Numbered from the stretch's first letter, positions 35,069 through 44,650 are shown. The stretch: DNA of 45,044 bases from Acidobacteriota bacterium (GCA_003170135.1 PMZR01000107.1:92803-137846), one strand, 5' to 3'. Notes: generated by a model from the sequence alone, not told the origin. A program made the numbers and translations.

Positions 35069-37278
35069 AGCACAACCGCACGCAAGCACCATCGTCGAAG
35101 GCGAACCAGGCGAAAGGCGCACGCCCGCCGGCGCCGCCGGCCGCGCGTTGGTGGCGCGCGATCCTGGCCGTGGTGATCCTGGCCGCCATCGCCGCGACGG
35201 GCTGGTGGCTGACCCATCGCGCCGCCGCGACACCAGAGGTCCGGCGCACGCCCGACCAGAACGTCCTGCTCATCACGCTCGACACGATGCGGGCCGACGG
35301 GCTCAGCTGCTACGGTGGGCCCGCCGCGACGCCCAACCTCGATCGGCTCGCGTCGCTCGGCGTGCGCTACGACTTCGCCCACGCGCACGCGGTCATGACG
35401 CTGGTCTCGCACGCCTCGATCCTCACCGGCCTCTACCCGTTCCAGCACGGCATTCACGACAACGCCGGCTTCCGGCTCGCCTCGAACATCCCGACGCTGG
35501 GGGCGCTGCTGCGACCGCACGGGATGGCGACGGCGGCCTTCATCGCGTCGTTCGCGCTCGATTCGCGGTTCGGCCTCAACGCCGGCTTCGACGTCTACGA
35601 CGAGAAGTACGGCAAGTCGCAGATGGGCGCCGGCTTCCTCATGCCGGAACGCCGCGGCGACGCCGTCGTCGCGGCCGCCGCGACCTGGATCGAACAGCAG
35701 CACGGCCGATGGCTCGCGTGGGCGCACCTGTTCGATCCGCACGCACCCTACGATCCGCCGTCGCCGTTCAAGGAACAGTATGCCGGCCGGCCGTACTACG
35801 GCGAGGTCGCGTACACGGACTCCGTGCTCGGCCGGCTCCTCGATGCGGCGCGCGATCCGTCGGGGCGGCCCACGCTCGTCGTCGTCACCGGCGACCACGG
35901 CGAAGGCTTGAACGACCATGGCGAACTGACGCACGGCCTCTTCGCCTACGAAGCCACGCTCCGGATTCCGCTCCTCATCGCGCAGATCGACCACAACACG
36001 CCGTCCTGGACGACGAGCGCGCGCCCGGGCACGCCGCAAGCACGCGGCGCGGTCGCCTCCGTGTCCGCCCGTCACATCGACATCGTGCCGACGATCCTCG
36101 ACGCGCTGCAGATCGCGGTGCCGGCGAACCTGCCGGGACGCTCGCTCATCGGCGCCCCGGACCGCGCGCCGACCGTCTCGTACTTCGAGGCGATGTCGGC
36201 GTCGTTCAACCGCGGCTGGGCGCCGCTCACAGGCATCCTCCTCGACCGGGAGAAGTACATCGACCTGCCGCTGCCCGAACGCTATGACCTTGGAAGCGAT
36301 GCCGGCGAGCAGATGAACCTGGTCGGGCGCGACCCGGCGCGGCAGCGCGACCTGGAAACCCGCCTGCGGGCGTTTGGCGAAACCGCCGGGCCGGACCGGC
36401 GACGCGAAGATGCGGACACGGCGGCGCGCCTGCGCGCGCTCGGGTACGTGTCGGGCAGCGCCCGGCCGAAGGCGCGCTACACCGAAGACGACGATCCCAA
36501 GCGGCTGGTCCAGCTCGACCAGGCGCTGCGCCGCGCGGTCGATCTGTACGAGCACAAACGGCCCGGCGACGCGATCCCGATCTACCAGCAGATCATTGCG
36601 ACGCGACCGTCGATGGAAGTGACCTACACGCAGCTGGCGATGCTCTACTGGGACATGGGCGATCCGCGCGCGGCCATCGCCACGCTCGAGCGCGCGCGAC
36701 AGGCCGGGGCGGACAGCGTGGAACTGCGCACGAAGCTCGGCATGTACCTGGCGCAAGCCGGCGACGTGGCGCACGCGCTCCCGCTGCTGCAGGAGACCGC
36801 GACCGGCCCGTTTCCGGATCTCGATGCGCTGAACGCGCTCGGCATTGCGCTGGCGGGCGCCGGCCGTCCCGACGAGGCGGTCGCCACCTTCGAGCGCGTC
36901 GTGCAGATGAATCCATCGAACACGATGGCGCTCGAAAACCTCGGCGCGGTCGCCCTGCAGCGCGGCCAGATCCCGGAGGCACGCCGTTTCCTCGCCCGCG
37001 CGCTGGAATTCGACCCGGCGTCGGCCCAGGCCCACACCAGCATGGGTGTCATCGAGATGAAGGCCGGCAACCGGAAAGCGGCCATCGAGCACTGGAAGCA
37101 GGCGGTGGCGGGCGATCCGGGCAACTTCGATGCGCTGTACAATCTGGGTACCGCGCTCATCGACGACGGACAGCGAGATGCCGCCCGTTTGTACCTCGAA
37201 CAATTCGTGCAGGCCGCGCCACCGGCGTTTTACGCGAAGGACATCGCGCAGGTGCGGCGACTGCTCGGGCGCCAGTAG
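35065..37278 (+). CDS. Sulfatase-fold hydrolase with TPR domain, copy 2
   Basis: A 737-residue paralogue of the preceding gene: basic start, TM anchor (about 30-50), VLLITLDTMRADGLSCYGG, a metal site VVTGDHGEGLNDHGELTHG, and TPR repeats in the C-terminal third (e.g. PDEAVATFERVVQMNPSNTM). The nucleophile region is HAVMTLVSHASILTG: Thr again, with the usual Pro replaced by Val. The ATG (35065) overlaps the upstream stop, so the pair is translationally coupled; an in-frame start at 35011 lies inside the upstream gene. Predicted to face the periplasm from the inner membrane. Substrate unknown. Confidence 0.88.
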   Translation: MKHNRTQAPSSKANQAKGARPPAPPAARWWRAILAVVILAAIAATGWWLTHRAAATPEVRRTPDQNVLLITLDTMRADGLSCYGGPAATPNLDRLASLGVRYDFAHAHAVMTLVSHASILTGLYPFQHGIHDNAGFRLASNIPTLGALLRPHGMATAAFIASFALDSRFGLNAGFDVYDEKYGKSQMGAGFLMPERRGDAVVAAAATWIEQQHGRWLAWAHLFDPHAPYDPPSPFKEQYAGRPYYGEVAYTDSVLGRLLDAARDPSGRPTLVVVTGDHGEGLNDHGELTHGLFAYEATLRIPLLIAQIDHNTPSWTTSARPGTPQARGAVASVSARHIDIVPTILDALQIAVPANLPGRSLIGAPDRAPTVSYFEAMSASFNRGWAPLTGILLDREKYIDLPLPERYDLGSDAGEQMNLVGRDPARQRDLETRLRAFGETAGPDRRREDADTAARLRALGYVSGSARPKARYTEDDDPKRLVQLDQALRRAVDLYEHKRPGDAIPIYQQIIATRPSMEVTYTQLAMLYWDMGDPRAAIATLERARQAGADSVELRTKLGMYLAQAGDVAHALPLLQETATGPFPDLDALNALGIALAGAGRPDEAVATFERVVQMNPSNTMALENLGAVALQRGQIPEARRFLARALEFDPASAQAHTSMGVIEMKAGNRKAAIEHWKQAVAGDPGNFDALYNLGTALIDDGQRDAARLYLEQFVQAAPPAFYAKDIAQVRRLLGRQ

Positions 37279-37353
37279 AGGGGTCCGGCCACTCATTCGC
37301 CGCACGCGGTGTCTAACACCATGTTGTCCTCAGCCTGTGAGATGTGACTCGAA

Positions 37354-37398
37354 GCCGTGAGCCACGCCAAGCCGTAAACCGTAAGCCCTGAGCCAGTT
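37354..37398. repeat. Degenerate heptamer array, GCCGTAA family
   Basis: GCC/ACC-headed units at 37354, 37361, 37371, 37378, 37385 and 37392 (GCCGTGA, GCCGTAA, ACCGTAA, GCCCTGA). One step is 10 bases, so the array is interrupted. It ends about 18 bases before the VWFA gene. Confidence 0.6.
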
Positions 37399-37415
37399 TC
37401 CGCGAGGCCGCTGTC

Positions 37416-40019
37416 ATGAATCGGCGAGCACCGCTCCTCGTCCTGCTGTTCGGCGCCACCGTCGCCCTGGCGCAGACACCTGCACCACAGGCGCCGCAGC
37501 CGGTGTTCCGGTCCGGCGTCGAACTCGTGCGCCTCGATATCCGCGCGGTGGATGCCGATGGGCGGCCCGTCAGGGACGTCCGGGCCGACGAGGTCGAGGT
37601 CTACGAAGGCGGCGCGCGACGGCCGGTCGTCCTGTTCCAACACGTGGCGGAACCCGCGGGCACCTATCTCGAGGCTGCGCGGCGAACCATCGGCGCGGAG
37701 GTGTCCACCAACCAGGGTTCGCCCCGTGCGCACCTCTACGTGCTCGTGTTCGACCAGAACCACATCACGCCCGGCAACGAGCAGCGCGCGCGACTGGCTG
37801 CCGAGCGGTTCCTGAAGACCCGCCTGCGTCCCGGCGACCGCGTCGCGCTCTATGCGATCCCGGGCCCTGGACCGCAGCTGGCGCTGTCGCCCGACATCGC
37901 GCACGCTGTGCTCGAGCTGGTCACGGTGCGCGGTTCGCTGGACCGCACCGCGTTCACGAGCGCCGGCAACATGAGCCAGTACGAGGCGTACCAGATCGTC
38001 CGGGGCGACGCGAACGTGCTGCAGCGCGTCGCCACGCGCGCGGCCGACACCCCCGGCCTCATTGACACTCACCCCGTCGTCGCGAATTCCCTCCGCCCGG
38101 CGGATGCGCCGACCGGCGAGTCGGCGAAGACGATCAACCAGTTCGTGCAGAGCAACGCGGAGACGGTGGTGACGCAGGCGGACGCCGACAGCCGCGCGTT
38201 CCTCAGCGCGCTGGCCGACATCATCCGCACGCTGGCGCCCATCGAGGGACGCAAGACGGTGGTCGTCTTTTCTGAAGGGTTCTACAGCGACAACCTCTCG
38301 CGCGACATCGAACAAGTGGCGACGGCCGCCGCGCAGGCCTACGCCGTGGTCCAGACGCTGGATCTGAATCGCCGCGGCCCGGATCTGACGGCCACGTCCC
38401 CGGGCGGCGGCGACCAGGCGGCCGAAATCCAGAGTCGGCTGGAGCCGCTGGGGACGCTGGCCGCCGACACGGACGGCCAGCTGACAACCGACGCGGGCGG
38501 TCAGATGGATCGGGCGCTCGATCACGTGGCCGACGTCTCGCAGGATTACTACGTCGTCGGGTTCGAGCCGGGCGCCGGCGCGCTGGGCGATCGCAACAGG
38601 TACCGACGCGTGTCGGTGAAGATCTCGCGCCCGGGTGTCACCATCCACGCGCGCAGCGGCTACGCGCTGCAGGATGCGTCGATCGCCCGCGATCGGCGCC
38701 GCGGCATCGATTCGGTGCTGGCCGCGCCGTTCCCGCAGCAGGGCGTGCCGCTCGCGCTCACCACCTACGTGATGCGCGGCACGACGCCGGGCGTCCACCG
38801 CGTGATCCTCAGCGTCGAGGCCGACGTGCCGGTCCGGTCCGGGCAAGCCGCCCGGGCGGATGTCGTCTTCGTCACCCGGAGCGCGCGCGACGGGCGCGTG
38901 GTCGCCAGCGGCACCGACACGATGGCGCTGCCCGCCGCCCCTCGCGCCGGCGGGACGACCGGGCTCGGGCGGTTCCAGGTGCAGTTCAATGCGCCGCCCG
39001 GCGAGTACCTGATGCGCGTCGTCGTGCGCGAACCCGGCGGCGCGATCGGCAGCGTGGACCGCCGCTTCGAGGTCGCGGCACTGGACGGCGTCGATGTGGC
39101 GGCGAGCGATCTCATCGTCGGGCCGAAGACCGGCGCGTTGCCCGCGCGGGCCACTGTCGCCGTCGACGAAGGCCTGATTGGCGTCGTCGAAGTTTACGCG
39201 CGCAGGCCCGGCGATCTCGATCGCGTGGAAGTGGTCGCGCATCTCGGGCAGGTGGGCGCAGAGACGGCCTTGACGTCGGTGCAGGCGACGCTGCTCGACG
39301 TAAAGCCACTTGCCGGCGGCGCCAGCCGCGCCGCGCAGATCGAGCTGCCGCTGACGGGCATCGCGCCCGGCCTGTACGTCGTGCGCGCGACGGTGAAGGC
39401 CGCGGGCGAAACGGTGGCCGACCTCACGAGAGAAGTGCAGATCCTTCCCGCGGGGGCGCGCGTCGACGGGCCGACCGCCGCGCCCCAACCGGTGCGGCCG
39501 GCGCAGATCCTCGCCGGCGACATCGGCCGGCGCCTGGTCGCGGCACTCGGTGAGACGACCTCCGATCGAGCGGTCGGCGAAGCCGTCACCTGCGGACTGT
39601 CCGGCGACTGGCCGAAGGTCGAGACGACGCTTCGACAATCGTCGCCGGTCTACGCGGTGCGCGTGCTGCGCGGGCTGGCGTTGTTCTCGGCCGATCGCTA
39701 CCTGGAAGCGGCCGACGAACTGGACGGCGCGCTCGCGCCGCAGCCTCCCGTCGAAACGGCGAAGACGCGGGCAATGACGGCATTTCTGCTCGGCTGGGTG
39801 CACGCCTATGCCGCACGCGACCTCGAGGCTATCAGCGCATGGCGGAACGCAACCGTGCTCGACCCTGCCCTGGTGCCCGCGTACCTCGCGCTGGCCGACA
39901 TCTACCTGCGACGCTCCGAGCCCGCGCTGACCGAGCAGGTGCTGCGTGCGGGCCTCGCGGCGGTGCCGGAGTCGGTGGAACTGAAGGCCAGGCTGGCCGG
40001 GACGGGAAGACAACAGTAG
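37416..40019 (+). CDS. VWFA-related acidobacterial secreted protein
   Basis: An 867-residue protein with signal peptide (APLLVLLFGATVALAQ), then the TIGR03436 VWFA-related acidobacterial domain: VELVRLDIRAVDADGRPVRD at the start, YVLVFDQNHITPGNEQRARL where a VWA MIDAS region would be, GDRVALYAIPGPG, and GRKTVVVFSEGFYSDNLSRD. The middle holds beta-rich sequence (QDYYVVGFEPGAG, RSGYALQDASI) and the C-terminal 150 residues are helical, TPR-like. The MIDAS DxSxS motif is replaced by DQNH, so metal-dependent adhesion is doubtful. The function of the family is not known. Its stop TAG is the first three bases of the heptamers that follow. Confidence 0.9.
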   Translation: MNRRAPLLVLLFGATVALAQTPAPQAPQPVFRSGVELVRLDIRAVDADGRPVRDVRADEVEVYEGGARRPVVLFQHVAEPAGTYLEAARRTIGAEVSTNQGSPRAHLYVLVFDQNHITPGNEQRARLAAERFLKTRLRPGDRVALYAIPGPGPQLALSPDIAHAVLELVTVRGSLDRTAFTSAGNMSQYEAYQIVRGDANVLQRVATRAADTPGLIDTHPVVANSLRPADAPTGESAKTINQFVQSNAETVVTQADADSRAFLSALADIIRTLAPIEGRKTVVVFSEGFYSDNLSRDIEQVATAAAQAYAVVQTLDLNRRGPDLTATSPGGGDQAAEIQSRLEPLGTLAADTDGQLTTDAGGQMDRALDHVADVSQDYYVVGFEPGAGALGDRNRYRRVSVKISRPGVTIHARSGYALQDASIARDRRRGIDSVLAAPFPQQGVPLALTTYVMRGTTPGVHRVILSVEADVPVRSGQAARADVVFVTRSARDGRVVASGTDTMALPAAPRAGGTTGLGRFQVQFNAPPGEYLMRVVVREPGGAIGSVDRRFEVAALDGVDVAASDLIVGPKTGALPARATVAVDEGLIGVVEVYARRPGDLDRVEVVAHLGQVGAETALTSVQATLLDVKPLAGGASRAAQIELPLTGIAPGLYVVRATVKAAGETVADLTREVQILPAGARVDGPTAAPQPVRPAQILAGDIGRRLVAALGETTSDRAVGEAVTCGLSGDWPKVETTLRQSSPVYAVRVLRGLALFSADRYLEAADELDGALAPQPPVETAKTRAMTAFLLGWVHAYAARDLEAISAWRNATVLDPALVPAYLALADIYLRRSEPALTEQVLRAGLAAVPESVELKARLAGTGRQQ

Positions 40020-40044
40020 TGGGTAGTGGGTAGTGGATAGTGGA
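40017..40044. repeat. Heptamer array, TAGTGGR family, overlapping a stop codon
   Basis: TAGTGGG x2 and TAGTGGA x2 at exact 7-base steps. The first TAG is the stop codon of the VWFA gene. The array runs to five bases before the next gene's ATG and supplies a GTG/GAT/GGT in-frame extension of that gene. Confidence 0.9.
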
Positions 40045-40048
40045 TGGT

Positions 40049-42025
40049 ATGAGGCGACTCGCGGTTGTTGCTCTCGTGGTGGCAGGCTTGGTGGTGCTGC
40101 GCGGGCAGGCGCCGCGGCCGAACCTGCTGCTCATCACGCTCGACACCGTGCGTGCCGACCACCTTGGCGCGTACGGCGACAAGGCGGCGGCCACACCGGC
40201 GCTCGATCGCCTGGCGCGTGAAGGCGTCCGTTTCACGGATGCGTCAACGCAGGCGCCGCTGACGGGCCCCGCCCATGCCGCCATCCTCACCGGCGTCTAC
40301 CCGGCCCGCTTCGGCATCCGCGACAACGCCAGCACGCCGATTCCGGACACCGCCGTCACGCTCGCGCAGGCGTTGAAGAAAGCGGGCTATCGCACCGGCG
40401 GTTTCGTCGCCGCATTCATTCTCGACCGCGCGTATGGCTTCGATCACGGCTTCGACGAGTTCGATTCGCATTTCGAGCGCTTCGAAGCCGGCGACAAGCT
40501 GAAGGCGGAACGCACGGCCGACCAAGTGTTGCGGCCGGCGCTCGCCTGGCTGTCCCGCGTCCCGGCCAACGCCCCGTTCTTCGCCTGGGTCCATTTCTAC
40601 GACGCGCATGCGCCTTACACGCCGCCCGAGCCGTACCGCTCGACGTTCCGCACTCACCCCTACGACGGCGAGATCGCGTACGTCGATGCGGCCGTCGGCA
40701 AGCTGCGGGCGAAGCTCGAAGAACGCGGGCTGCTCGAAAAGACGATGATCGTCGCCATCGGCGATCACGGCGAGAGCCTGGGCGAGCACGGCGAGGCGGA
40801 GCACGGCGAGTTCCTGTACGACAGCGTGCTGCACATCCCGTGGATCGTGCGCCTGCCCGCGCACGAACGCGCCGGCTCGGTCATTGTCGAACAAGTGCGT
40901 GCGATCGACATGATGCCCACGGCGCTCGACTGGCTCGGCGTCGCGCGGCCGGGCGGACTGGACGGCCAAAGCCTGGTGTCGGTTCTGCGCGGCACCGCGC
41001 GGCGCGACGTCCCGCCCTCGTACGCCGAGACGTTCTACGGGAAATTCCACCACGGCTGGAGCGAGTTGTATTCGCTGCGCGTGCCCGAATGGAAGTTCAT
41101 CGACGCGCCGAGGCCCGAGCTCTACGATCTGAGGACCGACAAGGCGGAGCTCGGCAGCGTCATCGACCGCCAGTCGAACGTCGCCGGGCGGCTCGGCACC
41201 GACCTGCGACAGGTCATCGCCGGCTTCGGGCCCGGCGCGACAACGCAGGCCGCAACACCGGACCGGGAGACGCTGGAACGCCTGCGCAGCCTTGGTTATG
41301 TCGGCTTTGCCGGAACTGGAGGCGGCGCGGGGCGCGGACCGGATCCAAAGGATATGATCGGGCAGCTTCAGCGCTTCCGCCTGCTGATGACGAAGGCCAG
41401 CGACAGCCTGCGGAAACGCCAGCCGCAGGTCGCCATCGAGAGCCTGAAGCAGGCGCTCGCGATCAGCGAACGATCCTACGACGTGCACCTCGAGCTCGGC
41501 GACGTGTACGCCCAGGAGAAGCAATACGAGCCGGCGCTGGGGGAGTACGATGCGGCGGCGCTGCTCAATCCGGCGAGCCCCGATCCGCCGCTCGCCGCCG
41601 CGAACGTGTTCCTCAGCCAGGGCCGGCTCGATCGCGCGACGCAGAAGATCGACCAGGCCGCGGCGCTCGCGCCCCGTTCGTTCGAGGTCCCGCTGATGCG
41701 CGGCCGAGTGGCCGAGCAGCAGGGCCTGAACGACCAGGCGCTCGAGCAATACCAGCGCGCGGTGGACACGAATCCGTCCGACGCACGCTCGAAGGCTCGC
41801 CTCGCGAACACGGCGTTGCAGCTGCGGCGATATGATCTTGCGGGCCCGTTGTTCGCGACGCTGATTGACATGGGCTATCAGCCGTCGCGGTCGCACCTCG
41901 GCCTCGCTCTCGTGGCCGAGGGTCATGGCGATCGCGCGAAGGCCGTCGGCGAGTACCGGAAGGCGCTCGCGCTCGAACCGACGCTCGCGGCCGCGCGCGA
42001 AGCGCTCGCACGGCTCGCCAAGTAG
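40049..42025 (+). CDS. Sulfatase-fold hydrolase with TPR domain, copy 3
   Basis: A 658-residue paralogue of the genes at 32810 and 35065, but with a short signal-peptide-like start (MRRLAVVALVVAGLVVLRGQ) rather than a long basic tail and anchor. Sulfatase-fold domain: LLLITLDTVRADHLGAYG, metal site AIGDHGESLGEHGEAEHG, then TPR repeats (about 465-655). The nucleophile segment is QAPLTGPAHAAILTG, again with Thr in place of Cys/Ser. A GTG at 40040 is in frame within the heptamer run; the ATG at 40049 is preferred. The TAG stop is joined to the following GTCGTTG heptamers. Confidence 0.88.
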   Translation: MRRLAVVALVVAGLVVLRGQAPRPNLLLITLDTVRADHLGAYGDKAAATPALDRLAREGVRFTDASTQAPLTGPAHAAILTGVYPARFGIRDNASTPIPDTAVTLAQALKKAGYRTGGFVAAFILDRAYGFDHGFDEFDSHFERFEAGDKLKAERTADQVLRPALAWLSRVPANAPFFAWVHFYDAHAPYTPPEPYRSTFRTHPYDGEIAYVDAAVGKLRAKLEERGLLEKTMIVAIGDHGESLGEHGEAEHGEFLYDSVLHIPWIVRLPAHERAGSVIVEQVRAIDMMPTALDWLGVARPGGLDGQSLVSVLRGTARRDVPPSYAETFYGKFHHGWSELYSLRVPEWKFIDAPRPELYDLRTDKAELGSVIDRQSNVAGRLGTDLRQVIAGFGPGATTQAATPDRETLERLRSLGYVGFAGTGGGAGRGPDPKDMIGQLQRFRLLMTKASDSLRKRQPQVAIESLKQALAISERSYDVHLELGDVYAQEKQYEPALGEYDAAALLNPASPDPPLAAANVFLSQGRLDRATQKIDQAAALAPRSFEVPLMRGRVAEQQGLNDQALEQYQRAVDTNPSDARSKARLANTALQLRRYDLAGPLFATLIDMGYQPSRSHLGLALVAEGHGDRAKAVGEYRKALALEPTLAAAREALARLAK

Positions 42026-42098
42026 TCGTTGGCCGTGGTCGTTGGTTGTTAGTTGTTGGTTGTTGGTCTTGGTCGTTCGTCCTGGTCGTTGGTCGTTG
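42025..42098. repeat. Heptamer array, GTCGTTG family, copy 1
   Basis: About 11 units, mostly 7 bases (GTCGTTG, GTTGTTG, GTTGTTA) with three 6-base units (GCCGTG, GTCTTG, GTCCTG). It begins on the last base of the stop codon of the preceding gene and ends about 33 bases before the first PD40 gene. The same family recurs at 44636-44710. Confidence 0.92.
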
Positions 42099-42131
42099 GT
42101 CGCGGGGCCTCGAGCCGAGGGATTCTCACCG

Positions 42132-42917
42132 ATGTTGTTTGCTGTCGCACTCGCGTTTCTCGTCCAGGGCCCGGCGCCGCTGGCGGCGATCGACGTCAGG
42201 CAACTGGTGCTGTCGCCGCCCGCGCGCGTGCTGCAGGTCTCGGTCGATGAACTGAAGGGCGATCCGGATCGGCTGGCCTGGTCGCCCGACGGCCAGCACA
42301 TCTACCTTCGGGCCGCGAAAGTCGATCGCTGGGGGAATCGGCGCGTCTGGCACTACCAGGTGGACGTCGAGTCCAGGCAGTTGCGCGAGATTGCGCGCGA
42401 ACCGGATTGGTGCGGCCGATACTGGACCTGGAAGTCGGCGCTGGCCGGGCCGGCCACGCCCGACTTCCGCATCGCGCTCGAGACCCGACAGGAACGGAAG
42501 ACGGCGACCGGGATTGCGAGCGCCGGCGCAATGGCCCAGAGCGGCGGCGACCCCAGCCTGGGGAGCGAACTGGGGCCGCAGGGCCAGGCGATCGCGTCAG
42601 CCACCATGCAGGGTCAGACCGTGACGACCACGACGCTGCGGCTCCGGGGAGAACTGCTCGGTGAGTTCGTGAACACGCCCGCCGTCCCCGGACTGACCTT
42701 TGGCTGGGCACCGGCGCCGATGAGTGCCATAGTCTACGCGGACGGCAAGGGACGCCTCGTCATGATGGACCGCGCCGGCCGGAAACGCGAGATCCCGGCG
42801 GTGAGAGACGCGTACCTGCCCGCCTGGTCCGACAACGGCACCCGGCTGGCCTGGGTGCAACGCGAAGCCGGGAAGAAGGTGGCGCTCGTGATCGTGTCAG
42901 TAGACAGTAGACAGTAG
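42132..42917 (+). CDS. PD40/TolB-like beta-propeller repeat protein, tandem copy 1
   Basis: A 261-residue protein with signal-like start (MLFAVALAFLVQGPAPLAA), then PD40-type repeats: DRLAWSPDGQHIYLRAAKVD, KSALAGPATPDFRIALETRQ, GLTFGWAPAPMSAIVYADGK and LPAWSDNGTRLAWVQREAGK. The WSPDG blades are typical of TolB/DPP4-like propellers, but only a few blades are present, so a partial propeller or a small secreted sensor is possible. Function unknown. Its last six codons (SVDSRQ) and TAG stop come from the CAGTAGA heptamer array. Confidence 0.72.
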   Translation: MLFAVALAFLVQGPAPLAAIDVRQLVLSPPARVLQVSVDELKGDPDRLAWSPDGQHIYLRAAKVDRWGNRRVWHYQVDVESRQLREIAREPDWCGRYWTWKSALAGPATPDFRIALETRQERKTATGIASAGAMAQSGGDPSLGSELGPQGQAIASATMQGQTVTTTTLRLRGELLGEFVNTPAVPGLTFGWAPAPMSAIVYADGKGRLVMMDRAGRKREIPAVRDAYLPAWSDNGTRLAWVQREAGKKVALVIVSVDSRQ

Positions 42918-42932
42918 GCAGCAGGCAGTGGG
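42898..42932. repeat. Heptamer array, CAGTAGA family, copy 1
   Basis: CAGTAGA x2, CAGTAGG, CAGCAGG, CAGTGGG at exact 7-base steps. The TAG at 42915-42917 in the third unit is the stop codon of the first PD40 gene. Because 7 is not a multiple of 3, the repeated TAG falls in all three frames. Confidence 0.92.
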
Positions 42933-43042
42933 GCGGACCTTGCCGGCGTCCTCGAACGTCCGGCCCGCTTCTTGCTGTCGTTGTTCGATCGCCCCCTTCT
43001 GTGTCCTTGTCCTGTCCCTGGTCCACCCGCACGGAGGCGCTC

Positions 43043-43792
43043 ATGCTCGCCGCCTTCCTCGCCATGCTTCTCGGACAGGCCGTTGCTTCCCAGGCTGTCG
43101 CGGTGCCGGATGTCACCCGGCTCACCGTCTCGTCGCCAAGGCGCGTGATCGACATCGACGCGGGCAAACTCGGCGGCGATCCCGCACAGCTGTCGTGGGG
43201 TCCTGACCAGACCCTCTATCTGCGGATGACACAAAGCGATCGCTGGGGCAACGAACGAAGCAGGCCGTATCTGGTTGCATTGGGCGCGCCTCGACCGGCG
43301 GTGGCGCCGACCGGCGAGGAGCCGGCGTGGGCGTCATCGTACTGGTTGTGGAAGTCGGCGCTGTTGGCGCCCGGCATCCCAAGGCTCGAGATCTACGTCG
43401 AAACCGAAAAGCAGCTGAAGACGGCGGTGGGATCCGTGCGCGATCCACGCGGGAATCCCCAGTCACGGGCCGACGCCGATTTGCAATCGCTGCAGGGTGT
43501 CAGGAAGACGACCCTGAAGCTGAGAGGTGTGCCGATCGCGGAACTGACCGACGCCCCTTTCATCCCCGGTCTGACCTTCGGCTGGGCCCCGGCGCCGATG
43601 GGCATGCTCGCGTATGTCGATGGCGGCAAGCATCTGATGCTCATCGATCGAGACGGCCGCAAGCGCGAAGCACCGGGCGCGCATGACGTCGCGCTGCCCG
43701 CGTGGTCGCCGGACGGGCGACAGATCGCGTACCTGCAGAGAATGAATAAGAGCAAGTACCTATTGATGATTGCCGACATCAGTGGGCAGTAG
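43043..43792 (+). CDS. PD40/TolB-like repeat protein, tandem copy 2
   Basis: A 249-residue paralogue of the preceding gene with a cleaner signal peptide (MLAAFLAMLLGQAVASQAVA). Repeats: AQLSWGPDQTLYLRMTQSDR, GLTFGWAPAPMGMLAYVDGG and LPAWSPDGRQIAYLQRMNKS. RBS CGGAGG precedes the ATG at 43043; longer in-frame starts are not supported. Its first 100 bases are nearly identical to the start of copy 3 at 43850, pointing to a recent duplication. Its final codons and TAG stop lie in a CAGTAGA-family array. Confidence 0.75.
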   Translation: MLAAFLAMLLGQAVASQAVAVPDVTRLTVSSPRRVIDIDAGKLGGDPAQLSWGPDQTLYLRMTQSDRWGNERSRPYLVALGAPRPAVAPTGEEPAWASSYWLWKSALLAPGIPRLEIYVETEKQLKTAVGSVRDPRGNPQSRADADLQSLQGVRKTTLKLRGVPIAELTDAPFIPGLTFGWAPAPMGMLAYVDGGKHLMLIDRDGRKREAPGAHDVALPAWSPDGRQIAYLQRMNKSKYLLMIADISGQ

Positions 43793-43825
43793 ATTGTCAG
43801 TAGACAGTAGTCAGTAGACAGTAGC
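43780..43825. repeat. Heptamer array, CAGTAGA family, copy 2
   Basis: CAGTGGG, CAGTAGA, a 4-base break (TTGT), then CAGTAGA, CAGTAGT, CAGTAGA, CAGTAGC. The TAG at 43790-43792 is the stop of PD40 copy 2. Same family as 42898-42932. Confidence 0.9.
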
Positions 43826-43849
43826 GGTCCACCTTCACGGAGGCGCTTC

Positions 43850-44650
43850 ATGCTCGCCGCCTTCCTCGCCATGCTTCTCGGACTGGCCGTTGCTCCACAG
43901 GCTGCCGCGGTGCCGGATGTCACGCGGCTCACGGTCTCGTCGCCAACAATCGTGACCGAGATCGACCCCGGCAAACTCGGCGGCGACCCGCTGCGACTTG
44001 CGTGGGGCACGAATGGAACGCTCTACCTGCGCGTGGCACAGACCGATCGCTGGGGTAACGAACGCGCGAAGCACTACCTCGTCGCCACACACACCCCCCC
44101 GGCCAAGGTGACACCGACTGGCGAGGAACCGGCGTGGGCGGCGGTGTACTGGGCGTCGAAATCGGAACTGCGCGCGCCGGGCGATCCGCTGTTCCGCATC
44201 GAGGTGGAGTCGCGCATCGAGACGGCCAAATCCACCAACACCGCCAACGGTGGCGACCTGGCGGGCATGTCGTCTGCGGCGCTGCCGCCGACTGCCGGCG
44301 GACAAGGCGTGCCGCAGGGCATGGTCGCCGATGCCGCCTCCAAGTCGCAGCAGGTCACCATCGTCTCGATGAAGGCGAAGGGACAGCCGCTCGGCGAATG
44401 GGCTAACGCTCATCCGGAGCCGGGCATGCGCTTCGGCTGGGCGCCGTCGCCGATGAGCGTGCTCGCTTACGTCGATCGCGACAAGCAGTTGGCACTGCTC
44501 GATCGCGAAGGACACAAGCTGCAGGTCCCCGGGACGATGGACGTCCTGTTTCCGGCGTGGTCGCCGGACGGGAAGCAGATTGCGTATCTGCAGAAGAAGG
44601 ACAAGAAGAAATACTCGCTGATGATCGTCGATGTGGTCGTTGGTCGTTAG
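43850..44650 (+). CDS. PD40/TolB-like repeat protein, tandem copy 3
   Basis: A 266-residue protein with signal peptide MLAAFLAMLLGLAVAPQAAA and repeats LRLAWGTNGTLYLRVAQTDR, RFGWAPSPMSVLAYVDRDKQ and FPAWSPDGKQIAYLQKKDKK. The 5' region (RBS CGGAGG, signal peptide, VPDVTRLTVSSP) closely matches copy 2. It differs by an extra low-complexity stretch around residues 120-165. Its last codons (VVVGR) and TAG come from a GTCGTTG-family heptamer array. Function unknown; the triplet suggests variants of one secreted protein. Confidence 0.75.
   Translation: MLAAFLAMLLGLAVAPQAAAVPDVTRLTVSSPTIVTEIDPGKLGGDPLRLAWGTNGTLYLRVAQTDRWGNERAKHYLVATHTPPAKVTPTGEEPAWAAVYWASKSELRAPGDPLFRIEVESRIETAKSTNTANGGDLAGMSSAALPPTAGGQGVPQGMVADAASKSQQVTIVSMKAKGQPLGEWANAHPEPGMRFGWAPSPMSVLAYVDRDKQLALLDREGHKLQVPGTMDVLFPAWSPDGKQIAYLQKKDKKKYSLMIVDVVVGR

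Noticed and set aside
32810..42025. True formylglycine sulfatases
   Set aside because: None of the three paralogues has the CxPxR or SxPxR maturation motif; each has Thr and His at the key positions.
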